From assembly GCA_013398015.1 (NCBI GenBank), contig VZRR01004499.1, positions 487,611 through 551,610 on the forward strand: 64,000 nucleotides of DNA, written 5' to 3'. A program made the position numbers and the translations under genes. Of this stretch, positions 13,943 through 27,557 are shown in pieces (positions within the stretch are counted from its first letter, which is position 1; each line of letters begins with the position of its first letter). Under the pieces are notes generated by a model. It saw only the letters and a list, made by a program, of their open reading frames with translations. It had not been told where the DNA came from and did not search any database. This DNA comes from Oreocharis arfaki. Lineage: Eukaryota > Chordata > Aves > Passeriformes > Paramythiidae.

Positions 13943-14040
13943 GGGTAGCTCAGTGGTTAAGCCTCTGGTCTAGGCCTCAAGAAACCTCAGAGTGACTGTT
14001 TGCAGCATCACATACTTCCTGTGAGCTTCAGGACTAGCCA
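13943..14040 (+). mobile_element. tRNA-derived SINE remnant (MIR-like)
   Basis: A tRNA-like head (GGGTAGCTCAGTGGTTAAG) contains a perfect pol III A box, TAGCTCAGTGG, at 13946-13956. It is followed by CTGGTCTAGGCCTCAAGAAACC and, about 40 nt on, by ACTTCCTGTGAGCTTCAGGA. This order resembles old amniote tRNA-SINEs of the MIR/CORE type, whose core contains a similar CTTCCTGTGTGACCTTGGG-like stretch. The B box position (about 13990) is degenerate and lacks GTTCGA, so this is not a working tRNA gene. The assignment rests on remembered family structure and the copy is old and diverged. Confidence 0.5.
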
Positions 14041-17000
14041 GTTATGGTAGGACCAATATTGCCAATATTATTTGTTTGAAACGAAGATGTATGGTCTGAG
14101 TCAGCTCTCTTGGTCTGATTTTCAATGAGAAAATATTTGAATGACAGAAAAAATTAATGAGAAACAGTTTAAAAGAGAAATTACTTGTACACTAGAAATG
14201 CTTGTATGGTGAGGCTGAACCGAAACCTGAAAATGCCAGCATTATTTTCACTGGAATAGGAAAATGCTCATTTTTGATCAGCTGTTTTGAAGTGAATCCT
14301 GTCCTGAGTTCTGCTTGAGTCCCCTTCCATACGAGAATAAGAATATATTTTTCACACAGGTGTGCTAGGAAGCATATCAAATAGATAAGTATGAGTCACA
14401 TAGCTATGGCAGGCTGAGAATTATCACTGTACTGCAAAACACCTGGACAAAGTAATGTACACCCACACAGTATAAAACACTGCCCAGAAACTATTCATGG
14501 GACCTAATACTGGTCCTATTAGTTGGTCCTATTACTGCTGAGATCCCAGTTCCCATGGCAGTGTATGCAAGTGCTTCCTCAGAACTGGACCTTAAACTAC
14601 AGCCTTTATGGTCTGTGCCATCACTTTTCCGCAGAGAGAGGTCTGTCTCCATAGTGTCTACAATCATTTCATGCAATAAATTCACAAAAGAAAACCTTCT
14701 CTGGAATAAAAAAGGCCTTCTACAAGTAAATAAAGTAAGTAAGATTATAGGCCAAGTCAAAGTAATACAAGATAATCTTGCTGCATTTCTTTCCCTGAAA
14801 TTGTAGAAAGCAGAGCAAGTATCACTGGTTTGCAAGGGAAACCTTAGTGATTGCCACTAAGGCGGCAGGTCTCACTTGAGCAGATGAGGTACCGTCCTCT
14901 GCTGGCAAAAGGAGGCAATATTGGCTTGGCTTTTTGTGCAGTACAGCGTGGTGAAGAGCCTGAAAACAGTGGGAACTTTGTCTCCCCTGATTCTGTTTCT
15001 TGCATATACATAATCTCATGGTGAGGTCACCAGAAAGAGACACTTTCTATACCTAATTTGAAAGAAAATGCAAGCCTCAATGGGCTGGAGGACAAAAGAG
15101 AAGTCCAAATACAAAGATACAGGAGAATGTAATAGTTTCCGGAGTTTTATTTCACCCTGGTGCTTATCTGGAGAGAATGCCTAGGTCTGTTAGGGGTTTC
15201 TTCAGTCTCCGGCAACTAGCAACAACATCACTAATTAGTGATAATTTTAGTGAGGTTTTATTTTGTTTTGGGTTTTGTTTGTTTGTTTTTCATGGGGTTT
15301 TTGTTGTGGTAAACATTTTTCCACTGGGAATTGGACTGAGAGTGGTGATGTAGTTATCTCTATTCATCATGCCATCACTAGTTTGTTTTTTGTGTGTGCT
15401 TGCATTGTTTAAAGGCAGAGTGGTACATGGGGGTTTGAGACATGTAACACCTACCTCCTTGATAAAGAAGGGCTTCTAGTAGGCTTTGCTTTGTTGCCGT
15501 GCCACACCAAGCCAAAGCATTGCCAAAATCAGGTGGCCAAGCGGGGATCTGGAATTTAATCCCACCAGTGTATAATGGTGCACAGATGGGTGGGGTGTTG
15601 CTTTTTGCTGGTTTTTGTCCAAAATCATGAATCAGGCTCTCAGACCCCCAAGTTTTGTTTACTGTTGTTCAGCAGTTAAGTCACCCTGGCTGGAATTTCT
15701 CCCCTGTTGAAATTCAGCAAGAGGCAAGTATTTGCTTGGGCTTATTTTGGCAGAAAATATTCTGTGTTAGACTTTTTTGTGTTTATTGGCAAAATACTTG
15801 TCACATGTAAGTGTGTACAATACGGTGTGCACAGTCATCATAGTGAAGTATTTGGAAGGCAGCCTCATGGGCTGTCTCTAAAAAAGCATTCAAAACAATT
15901 TGTCAAAAAAATAAAGCTGTGGCATTGTTTGATATAATTTCTTATAATCATGCTTGCAGTATTCAAAACCAGCCCTATAACGTGAAAACAATTTCAGATC
16001 CCAACTTCAGGAGACCCCCCTGTCAAGGACAGATGATGGAGCATTCAGGCGTTGTGTTGCAGACCAAAAGCCCGAGCAAGCCCTGCACACATCAGTTCAG
16101 GAGAGTATAGAGCTGTAGAACTGTTGTTGCATTCCTTATGCTGTTCCTTAAAGCCGCAAATCCTGATATTGGCACTGTTCAGGATGAAAAAAATCCTTCG
16201 CTACTGCCATCTTATAACATACTGAGCTTCACTAGTTGTGGAAAATGATCATGCTTTTTAATGCTCTTGGGCCATAGTCACAGACAGATACAGACAGACT
16301 TTGATACTGTCGACACTGTTGCCTGCCTTTCACCTTGCTTCTAGGCTTGCATTGGAAATTATGCTTTGCTGTTTCTATACCTGAATTTGAAACACTGATT
16401 TGAAATTAATAATTTAAAAGCAATATAGAACACTTTAAATTCATGTATGCTACAACAGATCACTAAATTGCATTCTGTGTGATTACACGACTTACTATCA
16501 TGTTTCCCAGAGGGTGGGTGAACTGGTTACTTCTGGATGATTTTTTCCAGCCCCCAAAGTTATTTTCTGAAAAGATGTCACATCTACCAAACTTCAAATC
16601 TTGCTATAATTATACTGTTCTGGAAAATTGTATTTTTCAGTTTGTTATGTATTAACAGTGGAAAAATGAACGTTGGAAATAAAAGCCCTTTTTACATTTA
16701 ATTATTCAATGTCCAGATTGCTTGTAGCAGGTTTAAAAATAAATCAGTGTTGAGGAAGTGTGATAAAACATATTTTACAGGTAAGCTGCATGGATCACCA
16801 GAAATTGCTATTGGGATAAATTTAGATTCATTCTAAAATTTAGATTAATTTTAGAATTTATATCTATGTTTGATTAGCAAGTAGATTCTATGTAATGGAC
16901 AGCACAAGCTAAAATGGCTCACCAACATGCAGATTTGACTAATATAAGCTCCTTTACAGAGGCATAATCCTGCAGATGAGAAATTTCATAAACCAGTTAT

Positions 17001-19689
17001 AGGATTTTGGAAGAACTTAACATTCATGAAACTTGGACATTACAAATCATCCAGCCATGCAATGCAGCAAAGCTGTTCTAAAATTGCTTAAGGCCACCGT
17101 GACACTGTACAAGGGCCTAAGACCAGTGAGAACAAATTTCTTTCCATAGAGCTCAGACCCATCTTGTCCAGTCTTGGATGTCTGCTTTCTACTATGTCAC
17201 CTCATACTCACTTCATGGACTTCAGAGAAGCAAATACCACTAAGGCATCATTTATCACCTACCAGCATAGTTATAGCAAAATAATAAGTAACAAAATAAG
17301 GCATTGTCTGCAAGAGTGCTTTCTTCTATCTTCCTGTCTTTTCAAATCAGGCAACCTGAACTATTTTAAGTAGACATGTGTGCTATACATGCTGATTGGT
17401 TGATCCCATCTGGGGAAACTAGGTCATATTGTCTACAAGTTGAAGGGAATAGAAGAAATGTGTAAGCATCTAGAAGTCAGAGAAGTAAGAATCTTCCTGC
17501 AACACAATCGCTTTAATTGAAGGAGATGCAGATACTTAATCTTTTCAAAAAGCAATATGAGTGGATCATTCTTCTTAATATCTGACAATTCACCCTCACA
17601 GAAATACTGCTGTGTCTTGCTCTCTGTATTTTTATTTTTGAAGAAAGTTTCCTTTCTTCTTTCCTCTGACAAAAGAAAACATATTGTCACTGAATCAGAG
17701 AAATTGGAAGCAAAATTGCTCTGACCTTGCTTTGCAATTTATTGTCCCTCCTGCTTGTTTCTGACAAATGGTTACTCTATGGAACAAATTATTTCTTCAG
17801 TAGTGTTCTGACTCCTAAAGTCAAAGAAAAGTAGCTGGGGGAAAGGTCATTCAGCTGTATGTCTCCTTTTCTTCAAAATGTGATTTTTTTTTTTACGTCT
17901 TAAACATTGCTCTCAAATTCACATCTGTAAATGATATTGCAAAAGCTCTGAGGAAACTGAATTAAGATATGCTGTGCCATTCTGTCACTCTGTGATATAT
18001 GTATTTGCGTCTAGGACATTTATCATTCTAAAATAGCTTATTAGTAAGATTTAATAAATGTGAAGATCTACATGCCTAGTGCTTACGTTACTGTTCCCTT
18101 CAACCCTGACTCACTTCTTGTTTTCATTAATTCAAACCCTCTGTTGACATCCCAGACATGTAATGGCCCCCCAACAGAACCCACTGGGTTATTTACTCTA
18201 GTTAGATGTATACAGGGTATGTACACCAACCGTGTTTGCCATGGTGGGAAAAATAAACCTTCTCTTGGTCTGCATCCCTGCTTTTCTCTCCATTTAAAAT
18301 AAGAAAGTTTGATAAGGTAGAAAACAATTTCTGTTCCGACGAATCTTCCATCAGTGCTGTAAAGAAGGCTCAAAGTTGTACTCTGAGCCAGTGGTATCCA
18401 GTATCACAGTAGTCTCAGCCTGTGGGGTTACAGGGGCTTCCAAATAGTCCTCATCTATCCTCAGAAAATCTGTGACACCTATATTAAACTATGAGTACCA
18501 TGTGCATATTTGCTGTCTTTTTGCCTGGAAATTTTTCAGTTTGGCCTCCAACTGAGTTTCCTGGAAACTATCGATTTTTTTAAATGTGTCCCAAATTTTC
18601 CATGTGTTATTCTGTGGTTTGCCCTTTCTCTCTCATCATTTCCTCGCTCTAGCTGCATCTCTGCAGATCACACTCGACCTTGCCAAAGAGCCGTTCCAAA
18701 CATTTTTAAATGTATGTGGCTGATCAGGAAGAAGGAAGCACTGATCCTCATGTGTGTTGAGAAATGAACAGAAGAAGCAAAGCGATGCTACAAGCCAATA
18801 GATTTAGCGAATATAAAATGGCTGCAGTGCACCCTTGTAGGAATACACTCCTATTATTGCTGAAGGTGAAGGAAACTTTGCAGGTCCCAGTTTCCTATAA
18901 ACTGAAACAAATATGGAAAATACAGATCAATGCAGTGCATTTTCTTATAATGCTAAGACTAGATTCTAGAGGAGATCCAGAGCAGGTCCCAAGATTTGTG
19001 GTGTCCTTCTTTGACTGTTACTTTTTTTAAAGGGGGTTTTGCATAAGACTGAAGGACTGGCTTATGAACTGGTACTGACTTAAATGTGTTTTTAAGGAGA
19101 TCACAGATATTCCAGGAAAATCAAAATTATCAAAATATGGGGCAATATCTGATGGGATTAAATTATTTGGGAATCTGAAAACCCAAGTTCAATTTCCTAT
19201 TCTCTGTATTTTTGAGACAGCTTTTGAAGAATCTCACAAGTGTCTTTCAGACTTGCTGTCACTGTGAAAAAATGGCAACAAAACTATGCTGCTGGCTAGG
19301 GCTTCAGAATGTATGGATGAAAAGTGGATTGGGCACACTCCAAAGACAGTAAGGCAAGAAAGGCTCCCCATCTCCTTGCATACCAAACATTTCTGTTTTC
19401 ATTGCACTTCTTCAATGTATATATTATTACATAGTCATATAAAAATTGATTTTAAATATCCAGTATTATTCCATTAATAGAAAAAAGAGAGGAATATTTT
19501 ATTTCTTGTATATCCAGATGAGCTAGTCAAGATGTTTTATGACCTGCCTTAGTGTGTTGCTATAGAGTCCCAAAGTGTTTTATGACAAGAACAGTTTTTA
19601 TGAATCATAGAGAATAACCGAATTCTGATTCATAGTTCATGAAATAGTACATCTATTCCTAAACAGAGTGAGACTGTATACATTTCTTT

Positions 19690-19708
19690 GTGTCCACTTT
19701 GTGGACAC
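19690..19708. repeat. Perfect short inverted repeat (hairpin)
   Basis: GTGTCCAC at 19690-19697, the loop TTT, then GTGGACAC at 19701-19708 form an 8-bp perfect hairpin. A third copy of TGTGTCCACTTT follows at about 19713. There is no U-tract or gene context to suggest a terminator or small RNA. Confidence 0.7.
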
Positions 19709-20954
19709 TTTCTGTGTCCACTTTTATTTTGAAACAGAGAGTGAGAAACGTCTGGAAAGGAGGTATGGTGAAAGTTTTCATCACCATGTCAGTGACAAAA
19801 TGCCTCTTCTAAAGGAGTTACATCTAAAGAGGTGGTGACAAAAGAGGAATGGGGGTAGAAGAGGAGTATGAAAGAAAGCTTTTGCCTTGGTGGCTCATTT
19901 GTGTTCTATGCATTTATATCAAGTGCCCTTCCATGTGTCCTTCCAGTAAAACAAAATCTGGGTGGGCAGAATTCTTCCTCCATTGGGGAGACTATACAGC
20001 CTCTTAAAGGTTTTATGAGACTTAATATTATGCTTCCCCTTACAAAGTGGCATTTTTATATTTCCTCCTGCACTGGCAGAATACATCCAGTCTCTGAATC
20101 TGCCTTGTTCACCTTTGAAAATTTATAGGGGCTTTCAAGCAGGCTTGCCCAAGTGCCATTGACCTCTGTGGCCTATCTCATTGACAAGAATGCAGATTCT
20201 TCTGCCTACACAATGTATGCCTCTTTATCTTGCTGAAAGACAAGGAAATGGCTCTTAGAATGACCAGGATCACAATAAAACCAGCAGCTAGCTTGCCAGT
20301 TTCCCTTGCACTGCTGGACTGTGCAAGAAGATAAGATAAGGGATCAATATACTTATAAAGGAACACTTTGAACTCACTGATTAGATGGTCATTACCTTCC
20401 TGACAATCTGCCACTGGTGGTGTAGTCTACTAGCCTATTACAGCAGTGAACAGTGTTCATGAAGGATAAGCCACATCATAAAACCATAGTGGGCAATACT
20501 AATGTTCAGATCAAAATAGTCCTTTTCAAGGTGAGATCTGCTGTGAAGCTTTTGAAATGGATGGAGTCCTACATGTGCTATTGCTACGCTTTCAGAACTG
20601 GCAGTTAAAACCTTACCTGATGGCTTGATTTTCTTTCCCAAGGATTCATGTACATCTCCCAGAGCTGCTGGGGTCTTCAAGGAGCAGCTCTCAATCAGTT
20701 TCAGTTTTTGTTCAGGAAATCAGTACCACTGAGAAAAAAAGACAGCACAGACAGGTGTAGTGAAATACATGCAGTGTGTTCTAAGCAATTGGCAAGAAAG
20801 GATGGAGATAAATTAACCATGAACAGACAATCCATAAGTTAATATGGGAAAAATTTAAGAATTTATCTGCGGGCATAACAGAAAGCTAGCATGAGTGCCT
20901 TGATTTCAAAGCAGCATTTGTAAGAGTGGCAATAACCATTAAGGAATATATGAA

Positions 20955-21001
20955 AGTGTAAGGAGTGTATAAAAGTAAAGAAGCATATAAGTGTAAGGAG
21001 T
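20955..21001. repeat. Spaced direct repeat, period 35
   Basis: AGTGTAAGGAGT occurs at 20955-20966 and 20990-21001, with similar ATAT-rich flanks. It looks like a decayed two-copy tandem duplication. Confidence 0.6.
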
Positions 21002-24000
21002 ACATCAGCATGAAAAAATAGTATTATATCTCTGAAATAATATGAAGGTTTGTCATACCAGATTACAAAGGATGAAGTTTACAGTGAAGCTGCTGAGACA
21101 TCATTAGCATGGCAGTAGTTTTCAAACAATGTGAAATATACGTATTTTAATATCTTCTTAGCCTGTGGTATGTATTTGTAGGGAGAAGTGTATGTGCATG
21201 TATTTCTGTGCCTGTATGTATATAAATATCTGTTTGCATTTTCTTTTAACTCCAAAATCTCTCTTAAATCTCTGGTTTTAGAATATCTTGAAACTGGTGG
21301 AGAAATGTCAGATCCCATCCTTCAGTATCTTTCAGAATGTTTTTGTTTCAATACAGATAGAAGAAGCTTAATTATTTCTCTTTCATTATGTATAAAGCAT
21401 AGGTATGCACAAAACGAAAACTGGTATGTAAGCAAGTGGTGAAACTACCATTTTAAAACTCCTACTTTTCTTTTATAAGCATGATTTTTTTTCAACTGCT
21501 GCCAAAATCCAATTCACAGCCAAATGGAAAATTTCCAAGAAAATGTGGCAGATTTGTAGTCTTTCTTAAAATTCCAAAATTGAAAGCGTTATTGGTAACC
21601 ATATCAGCAATAAATAATATCTTGTGATTTGTTCCCGTTTCTCATTTGAACAGCGAGATACTCAGAAACTGACTGTGGTAGCCACAATGGGTGTGCAAAA
21701 TGTGCTGTATCTCCTTTCATAACCACCGTGAAGGAAACAAACCTACTTTTGGGTTCATGGCTGTAACCACATCAAGGGATTTTGCAGCTGCCTGTGGCTT
21801 TTCTTCTGTCCCTGTCTTCTTCCCTGCAGAAGCCATCGCTCATTAGAGATTTTTACAGCCCTTTCCCCAGCCACCCTGACCTCTCCCCACTGCAGGATCA
21901 CACATCTCCTGTGAAAGCCCATTTTATGTGTTTTTGTGTTAGCCTTGACACTTTCTCTGCAGACAGCTGAAGAGAGTTATCTGAGGGTGCTCTGGCAGAC
22001 AGGGTCTGGTAGCGTTATTACACTAGGGTGGCTCACAACAGGAAGATATTCACAAGTGCTCTTAAGGTAACAGGAGCTTTTTGCCCTTCCTCTGGCAGAG
22101 ATAAGGGGAGAGCCACACAGTGACTTGCTAGTGATTTAAGTCAAGCGCAACCTTAAGTGAATAGCAAGCGTGGTCCTTGACTCGATTACAGCTGCTCTAA
22201 TCAGCAAAGCCGTTAACCTTTGCGCCTCATTCTGGCCTGGGCTGCATGCCCCTGGGCAGTGCAGACCTGCTCCATGAGACTTTCCGAAAGCAACACGTTG
22301 TAATCAGTGTGCCTGCATAGCCCAGGCTGCGTGGGAGAGGCCAGGACGGCTGTGGCAGTGGGCTTCAGCTCCCAGCTATTCTGGTGACAGGCACCTCTGT
22401 CGTGCTTAGTTCTCACGCAGCAAACGGAGCACTTGGAGCTTCTTAGCAGGCATTAACAGCTCAGCTTTTTATCCTGCCTTCTTCTTTCGTTCAGCATAGC
22501 CTGCTCCGGTGTTGACTGACTTGCAGAGGCGGTATGGGACTCCTGTGTAGCTCCTTGGGTCTCCACTGTGCCACACAGTGCTTCCTGGTAGGGTGCACTG
22601 AGAAACATGAATAACACACGTAACATGCCTTTTGTCTCTAGTGTGCAGCTTCTGAGCTATCAAAACCAGGGTCAATAAACATCTTGCACTGGGAGATGAA
22701 CTCGTTAAAAATCTACATAATCCCTGAGCAAGGGGTGGTAGTGAGCAACCGGGTTCGCCTTCCCTCCAGTAATCACTGTGTGTGCATCCTACACACTGCC
22801 TTGAGTCTTGGTGAAACAGCAGCAGTTAACAAACCTGTAGAAGTGAGTCCCTGACTTACAGTGGAGTTCATTTCTTAATCCTAGAACTAAACTAGGCTAG
22901 CAACTCTAAAACTTCAGTCTGCCATGTACAGACTCCTGGAGATTTTGTTTTTGTTTTAGACAAGCAGAGTCACATTTCAGGAGACCCATGAAGACAAAGA
23001 TATGGACATTTATTACACAAAAATTCGTAGAGGAATACAGCACAGAGAAGATACAGGAATTTGGGGGGCTTATAATGAGCTCTCTTTAAAGTCTCATTCT
23101 GGTTTATCTTTTGCCAGGTGCTGAGTGAAAAGCTCCGAACTAAATTACCTTTTAAATCAGTCAGGATGTACGTTTGGCTGCAGACTCCCAGACAATATAA
23201 AGCTTCTTCCCCGTCCTTCCTCCTCCCCCCTCAAATGCGCTGAGTCTTCTCTAAACACCGGATAAGAAATGGATCAGGAAAGTCACACAGCACGATTGCA
23301 AATACAGGCTTGTTTTGACATTCCTTTTATCCAGAGCTTGAGAAATAACTGTCTTAACACCATTCCTTATGAATCAAAAAGAGGTGAAGTATTTGCCTTG
23401 TCTGAACTGACAGTATCTTTATACATAGTGGTCCATTTTGGTATAAGATGTTAAACTGTTTGAAAATCATTGTTTAACACAGACAGTTACTGAGTTAAAT
23501 GTGCCAGTGATATTACCCATAATATATCTAACTTATTTATCAATTTGATTGAATACATTTAGATGACTACTGGAACAAAGGCCAGAATTCTTGCAGGCTT
23601 GACACATGATGTGCATTTTATTGTTCTATAAGCCTTACATAATTTTTAGTCTATTAAGTCTCCCACCTTTTCGTAAGACAAGTGTGTTTTGGAGTTAGTA
23701 AGTTTGATAATGAACATAAGATATTAACTTGTAGTTTCAGAAGACATCAATTTCAACTCCATATTTTTTCCCCACACCACAGAGATTTCAAAATAAACCT
23801 TTCCATTCCCAGGCCAACCTCCAATCATAAATGTTACGAACACTGGAAGAAGTACTGCTTTCTGGTTCCTTCCACACAGGGTGTACCCTCTGCTTGTGCT
23901 CCTCATGAGCATGCTAGAGTCCACAGCTATTTGGCAGCATGGACTTTAATCAAATATACTTATATGATTCAAGGGAAATTAGTGAAAAGACTGAGCCAGA

Positions 24001-26731
24001 GATACACGGAAGTATAACTCTTCCATTCGCATATCTTTGGGATTTTTTATATTGTGCTTGTTTGGCAAAAAAGGCCACCCTTTCTTCCACTCCTCTACCT
24101 TTTTTAAAATGATTTTTAAAAATTTTAAATTGCCTTTTTTTTTTTGCGGGATGAGAACACTGAGAGTTTATTATCCTCCCTGCAACAAGGCGGTAGTTGA
24201 AATTATGGCCCTGGATATTAGATGTGAGATAGCCTTGACCTTCCACATGATATTAAGGTAGTTTTGTTGTCCGACTCGTCTCACCAATCTACTTCTATAA
24301 AACATTTTTTTCTGGAAGGTACCATGTTTCTCTTCTGTGGCAGTTTTGATCTGTTGTCTAGTTTGTCAGTATCCCCAGTGATGTTAGATGTCTGTTTTCT
24401 TCTTGCCTCAAATCCCATAGTTAAGAGAATCATGTCTACTCCCTCGAGCCTTCAATACCCTACTTCAAATACATGCTTTATTAACTCTTTGAGCTCAGGT
24501 ATTTCCTTTTTGAGTCGCAGTTCTTGGTGGGATGTTTTGCCTAATACTGCAGGGAACACTTCAACAGGACTTCAGAGAGAAAGCTAGTATATTCTAGTAT
24601 GAATGTTTCTCAAGGGAAGAGAAGAAAGTGATCTTGTTATCTGGATATTTTTATAACAGCCTTCCTTGAAGTCCCTGACTGTGCACATATGACTGCAGGA
24701 ATCAGGACTTTCCCTTGCAGCTGTTAACAGGGCAGAGGTGACATGTTGCTTCCAAAAGGCTCCGTCGTGTAGTACAGCACTTACATGTTGACAGTATCAA
24801 GCAGGTTCCTGAAGCCGAAAGTAAGAGGTAGAAGGTTACAGTTCTCCCTTGAGTTACAGTCCAACAGAATTATTTTTTTCGTTATATGGTAGAGGTCTGC
24901 TTTTTCAGAACAGAGTATTGCTCTTGTAGCTGATATTTCTTTAATAGATGAAAGGAAGCAAATGAGTAAACATAAGTGTGACTACCCCAGTAGTTCCAGT
25001 TTTCAAAGTGTGATATTCATAGGTGCCTCAGTGCCTGTCAAGAATAAAAAGAACCATCTTTGGAAGGAGACAGCACTTAAGAGGAAATATTTTTAATCTG
25101 TGCACAGAAGAACTTATTTCAAGAACCATGGTGTTTCATTTAAAGCCATAAAAATGCCATGACAAGAAAGAAGTTTTTTACTTATCTGCATAACAAATAA
25201 GTAATTCCTGTGTGCTTCATTGTGTGTAACTATGTTCTCTCAAATGTAGTGGACCTGTAAATTTGTGGATGTATTAACCTGTTAAACCTGAAGTGGTGCC
25301 ACAATGCAGGCTTGAGACATAAAGAGAGCATTCCAGAAAATAGTTTTCTTGTGTATTTTATTTCTTATTTCAGCAGAGAAATCACTGTTAAAAACCCACC
25401 TGTATTCTGTGTTTCTCCTATACTTATCTGTGAATTGGAGGTTTTAAGCCACTTTTGCCACCTTCCAAACTTAGGTCATGGTTTAATATCTGGAATAGTG
25501 GATTTTATCCCACGTGCCTCTTTTTTTCATTGTTCTTCAGCCAGCACACCCTTCCACAAAGGAATGGATTCCATTTGTTGCATGCAGTTCATTCATTCAG
25601 ACACAATTCTAATGATATTTCTGGTCTGGTCCAGAGCTCCCTGGCTAAAAAATGGTTCAGGAATGCTAGGAAAAGTAAAAGTGTAGCAAGGGTGATCCTA
25701 GATATGATGGTTTTCACAAGGGAAAAGCTCTTTGGTTAGATGCTTCACTTCATAAGAGAATGAAAAAGGGAGCATAAAGGAAATCTGTATCAGCATCTGT
25801 GGCCGTAAAAGGAGTTTGTTTACTGTCTCTTCTGAAAGTGCATCAAATGTGAACAGGAACTAAGGGCTTCAAAGCAAAAATAATACAATCAAACAGGAAC
25901 TCTGTAACTCTGCCAGCAATGGGCATTAGAAGTTTACCTGTGGCAGGGAAGAGAAGCTGAGATACAGAGGGTTACAAAATGCCGATGCTCTCAGTCAGGC
26001 TCAGAGACCAGTAAGATCTGTGGAGTACAAGTGTGCAATGTGTAAAAGCAGCAGTACCTGCCTGCATAATTACAGTCTTCCTGAGGCATCTGCTATTGGT
26101 TACGCTTGGAAACAGAACCACTGAACAGAACAGACCTTTGATCTGATGTGATATGGTCATTCTTATGGTCCCCATATGCTGCTACAACATCTGGCCAGTT
26201 CTGTTAGTTTCATCTTAAGAAGCCAGAAGAAATCTAATAGATCCTTTTATTACTGTGGCTACCAAACTTTACATACAGACCAGCACAATGCTTTGGTGCA
26301 GCCTACTGCAAGGCAGTACATCTCCTGGTGTCAGGGCAGAGGTGTTTCAGTGAGAGGGCATCGTTTTGTGCACACATAGTATTGTGGGAGCTGTGTGCAG
26401 GATGCCCCAAGCTCATCACCGGTTTTCACATTTTACTGGGGCAAAAAAAGCAATTTTTTGGCTGTTGTGAGTGCCTTAACCACCAGAGAATGATAGCAAC
26501 TAGCAAGAAAATACGGTTCTGTGTTCAAATTCAGTATACATGGCTTCCAGGTGGGACTGTTGAAGTAGCCATTTTTACAGCTTAGACTGAGAAGTGGCTA
26601 GAGAATGAAAACCCAGTAGCAGGACTCAGTGCTGAATAATTGAAAATTTAAAAAATGTATCACTAGGCCAACTCACCACATGAAACTCTGAAAGCCAGTT
26701 ATTTCTTCTGTGACTAAGTACATAAAAAACC

Positions 26732-26782
26732 CCAACCAACCAACCAACCAACCAACCAGCCAACCAACCAACCAACCAACCC
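26732..26782. repeat. (CCAA)n tetranucleotide microsatellite
   Basis: About 12 CCAA units with one CCAG interruption, ending in CCCACCCCCACCC. The A/C-only bias of the + strand continues as unordered A/C-rich sequence to about 26895. Confidence 0.95.
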
Positions 26783-26896
26783 ACCCCCACCCAATAAAAC
26801 TACCAGAACCCAATACAACCCAACTCAACCCCAAAACCCTACAAATAGCAAATCTGCCAGTCAACAAAAGCAAACACCTGCCTCAAACCCCCAACA

Positions 26897-27055
26897 TTGT
26901 TGTTGGTTTTGTTGTTGTTGTTGCTGCTGCTATTATTATTGTTATTATTAATAATAACATTATCATCATCATCATCATCATCATTATCATTATCACTATT
27001 AATGTTGTTATTACTAGTATTATTACAACAATCAACAATCAAAACTATCATCATC
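26897..27055. repeat. Compound trinucleotide microsatellite (TTG/TTA/ATC)
   Basis: On the + strand, blocks of TTG, TGC, ATT, AATA and ATC units follow one another, including seven or more ATC units around 26965-26985, then mixed ATT/ACA units. It directly follows the A/C-skewed CCAA tract, so the base skew of the strand flips at about 26896. The frames open here encode only homopolymer-like Ile or Asn/Asp runs and are not genes. Confidence 0.95.
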
Positions 27056-27149
27056 GGCCACTGCACATGAAAAAGATGAGAAACACACTTTTTAAATAAG
27101 AGCCTCGTGCTCTCTGAGTGTGGATGTGTACGCCCAGTGAATACTGATG

Positions 27150-27355
27150 GGAGCTACGAGAGCCCACGGCAGGTGAAGGAACCCCTGGGTCGGTGGGAAG
27201 AGGAGCTCTGAAGGCATCACCCGGGCCAGTGGGAGGTGGCTCTGCAGGGACGCACCCGGCGGTCCCCGGTCCCGGCTGTCCCCGCGGTCCCCGCTGGGTG
27301 GTGGTAAAATGCTGCAGATGATCCCGCTGCAGCCAGCGAGGCGCGGGTGTCTCTG
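27150..27355. other. Small GC-rich, CpG-containing patch
   Basis: About 200 bp of GC-rich sequence with several CpG sites. It includes imperfect repeats of GGTCCCCGG / GCTGTCCCCGCGGTCCCCG near 27255-27295. It stands out from the AT-rich surroundings, but no gene start is evident. It could be a small CpG island, a decayed repeat, or degenerate GC-rich tandem DNA. Confidence 0.5.
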
Positions 27356-27557
27356 CACAAAAAGTAGTTCACGAGCAAGAAACCTTTCAGGCTTTTTTCA
27401 GATTCTGAAGGATCGGTACATCTTTGCTGCCTGCAGTAATAGCCTTAATCTGCTTATCTCCCTGGAGACTGAAGCACCTTGATGTCTACAATAGCAGTCC
27501 ACGCTGTACCCAGAGAAAGCCAGGTGATGGACATTTTCTGGATGCATACACGTTGTT

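Larger units (their letters stand above)
14041..26731. other. Intergenic, gene-free
   Basis: About 12.7 kb with no supported gene. ORFs are at most 124 codons, without recognisable domains. A GC-richer stretch lies at about 22.1-22.6 kb, without a clear CpG island. Small features are a near-direct repeat of TGGTCCTATTA at 14511-14534, a T/G-rich low-complexity run near 15260-15300, and the hairpin and spaced repeat listed separately. Confidence 0.5.

Noticed and set aside
13943..14016. Functional tRNA gene
   Set aside because: The A box is perfect, but the B box and cloverleaf pairing are absent.
26710..27099. 129-codon + strand ORF rich in Ile, Asn and Gln
   Set aside because: It is a translation of the microsatellites only.
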